Of a stretch of DNA of 6,470 nucleotides, positions 5,673 through 6,470 are shown one piece after another. The stretch is from Bacteroidota bacterium (GTDB lineage Bacteria; Bacteroidota; Bacteroidia; Chitinophagales; Chitinophagaceae): the NCBI GenBank assembly GCA_023436685.1, contig JAEZIL010000222.1, forward strand, positions 1-6,470. The letters run 5' to 3'. The notes under the pieces are model-generated. The model was not told the origin of the DNA. It did no database searches and saw only the letters and a program-made list of their open reading frames with translations. Numbering within the stretch: the stretch's first letter is position 1; each line of letters opens with the position of its first letter. Made by a program: the position numbers and the translations under genes.

Positions 5673-6418
5673 GACAAATAGCATTTATTTTGGTACTGTT
5701 GCTTGCAACAAATCATAACGCAACCGCTGAGCGATATGACGCAGCCTGGTGGAAAAAAGCGAATGGCTATTATAGCTCGCGTCAGTACGATAGCGCATTG
5801 GTTTATTTTGAAAAAATAGCTGTGTTATCGCCCAGAGATGCCGTAGTTTATTATAACCTGGGCAATACATATTACAGGCTCAATCAAGTAGGCCCGGCCA
5901 TATTAAATTATGAACGAGCCCTGCACCTGAACCCCTCTTATAAAGAGGCTGAAGACAATCTTATACTTACCCAAAGCCGTATACCTAACCGTATTGCCGG
6001 CATGGAGGAAATATTTTTTGTACGTTGGTGGAAGGCCCTGACAGCAGGCAGTAAAGCTACTTTTTGGGCTGTATTCAGCCTTGTTTTGTTTGTAATGCTT
6101 ATTGCCATCCTGCTGTTAAAAGGCTTCCGCAAGGCAACGCAGCTTCCGCAGCAGCTAGCACCGGCTATAGCTACTATTTGGCTATTAACGCTATTCATAT
6201 CTATAGTTTCAACTGCACGCAGGCAAAATAGCGGTGCAGCGGTAGTAATGCAAAACGATGCCGAATTGCTTTCCCAACCTGAAAAAGGCAAGGTACAAAC
6301 TATGGTACCCGAAGGCACTACCGTAAAATGGCAAAGCGAAATTGGCAACTGGGTAGAGGTAACATTGCCCGATGGCCGCGAAGGCTATATCCGCAAAGAA
6401 GAATTGGCCAAAATTTGA
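5669..6418 (+). CDS. batE: BatE family protein: TPR, two membrane helices and SH3-like domain
   Basis: This is a 249-residue membrane protein of the Bat system. In order: a signal peptide (1-20, ATA before Glu21); two tetratricopeptide repeats (about 24-57 and 58-91, with the typical AVVYYNLGNTYYRLNQ and AILNYERALHLNP consensus); two transmembrane helices (about 130-151 and 163-183); and a C-terminal bacterial SH3-like domain (about 188-248) with EGTTVKW, WVEV and DGREGYI. The TPR region should face the periplasm, where it can bind a partner; with two helices the SH3-like domain is on the same side. The ATG overlaps the batD stop (ATGA at 5669-5672), so translation is probably coupled and the products made together. 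Assignment rests on domain order plus position directly after batD; in isolation it would be called only a TPR/SH3 protein. The gene is full length with no sign of damage. Confidence 0.9.
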   Translation: MRQIAFILVLLLATNHNATAERYDAAWWKKANGYYSSRQYDSALVYFEKIAVLSPRDAVVYYNLGNTYYRLNQVGPAILNYERALHLNPSYKEAEDNLILTQSRIPNRIAGMEEIFFVRWWKALTAGSKATFWAVFSLVLFVMLIAILLLKGFRKATQLPQQLAPAIATIWLLTLFISIVSTARRQNSGAAVVMQNDAELLSQPEKGKVQTMVPEGTTVKWQSEIGNWVEVTLPDGREGYIRKEELAKI

Positions 6419-6444
6419 TGTAAGCCTAAAGTTTCGTTGGTTTG
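6414..6444 (+). promoter_or_regulatory. Candidate promoter downstream of batE
   Basis: TTTG (6414-6417), a 19-nt spacer and TTGGTTTG (6437-6444) fit the -33/-7 pattern, with T instead of A at the second base of the -7 element. The -33 part overlaps the end of batE. An ATG follows 4 nt later at 6449. The match is suggestive only. Confidence 0.3.
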
Positions 6445-6448
6445 CATT

Positions 6449-6470
6449 ATGGCTTTGTATAAAGTAAAAG
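6449..6470 (+). CDS. Possible start of a further gene, truncated by window end
   Basis: The ATG at 6449 opens a frame reading MALYKVK to the window edge, 30 bp after the batE stop and just after a -33/-7-like element. Seven residues are too few to identify a family or to prove coding. The spacing and same orientation would allow co-transcription with batD-batE. It could equally be non-coding spacer. Confidence 0.35.

Noticed and set aside
5938..6348. Minus-strand open frame of 136 codons inside batE
   Set aside because: Antisense to TPR/TM/SH3 coding sequence; the composition is that of a shadow frame and there is no promoter or family motif.
1..6470. Defence island, prophage, transposon or secretion-type novel system
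   Set aside because: Every substantial frame except one belongs to a recognised housekeeping or stress family, there are no terminal repeats, integrases or transposases, and composition looks uniform apart from the batD linker.

Overview
The window looks like an ordinary chromosomal segment of a Bacteroidota bacterium, most likely Chitinophagales or a relative. Four things point there: a batD-batE pair (Bacteroides aerotolerance genes), start codons without Shine-Dalgarno sequences, matches to the Bacteroidota -33/-7 promoter pattern (TTTG ... TAnnTTTG), and protein sequences typical of that phylum. The genus is inference. I see no mobile element, CRISPR array, tRNA, rRNA or sign of recent transfer.

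Layout, left to right. (1) Positions 1-879, plus strand: the C-terminal two thirds of a type II NADH:quinone dehydrogenase, cut by the window edge. (2) Positions 876-2824, minus strand: three genes read leftwards, a Dph6/COG2102-type PP-loop ATP pyrophosphatase, an OsmC/Ohr-family thiol peroxidase-like protein 24 bp downstream, and after 89 bp a 236-residue protein I do not recognise. The last gene ends tail-to-tail with the NADH dehydrogenase, the two stop codons overlapping. (3) Positions 2878-3582, plus strand: a short-chain dehydrogenase/reductase divergent from the PP-loop gene across a very short spacer that holds a perfect 18-bp palindrome. (4) Positions 3660-6418, plus strand: batD and batE, overlapping by ATGA and preceded by the best promoter match in the window. 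(5) From 6449, a possible start of another plus-strand gene, cut by the window end.

Several products fit a loose respiration/redox and envelope-stress theme: non-proton-pumping NADH oxidation, OsmC peroxide or thiol chemistry, and the Bat membrane proteins. No single pathway ties them together, so co-location is weak evidence of joint function. The main points for a second look are the palindrome in the divergent promoter region, batD-batE standing apart from the usual moxR/batA/batB genes, several start codons placed 4-6 nt after a -7-like element (possible leaderless mRNAs), and the bacterial Dph6-like enzyme, whose substrate is unknown. I found no convincing undescribed multi-gene system.
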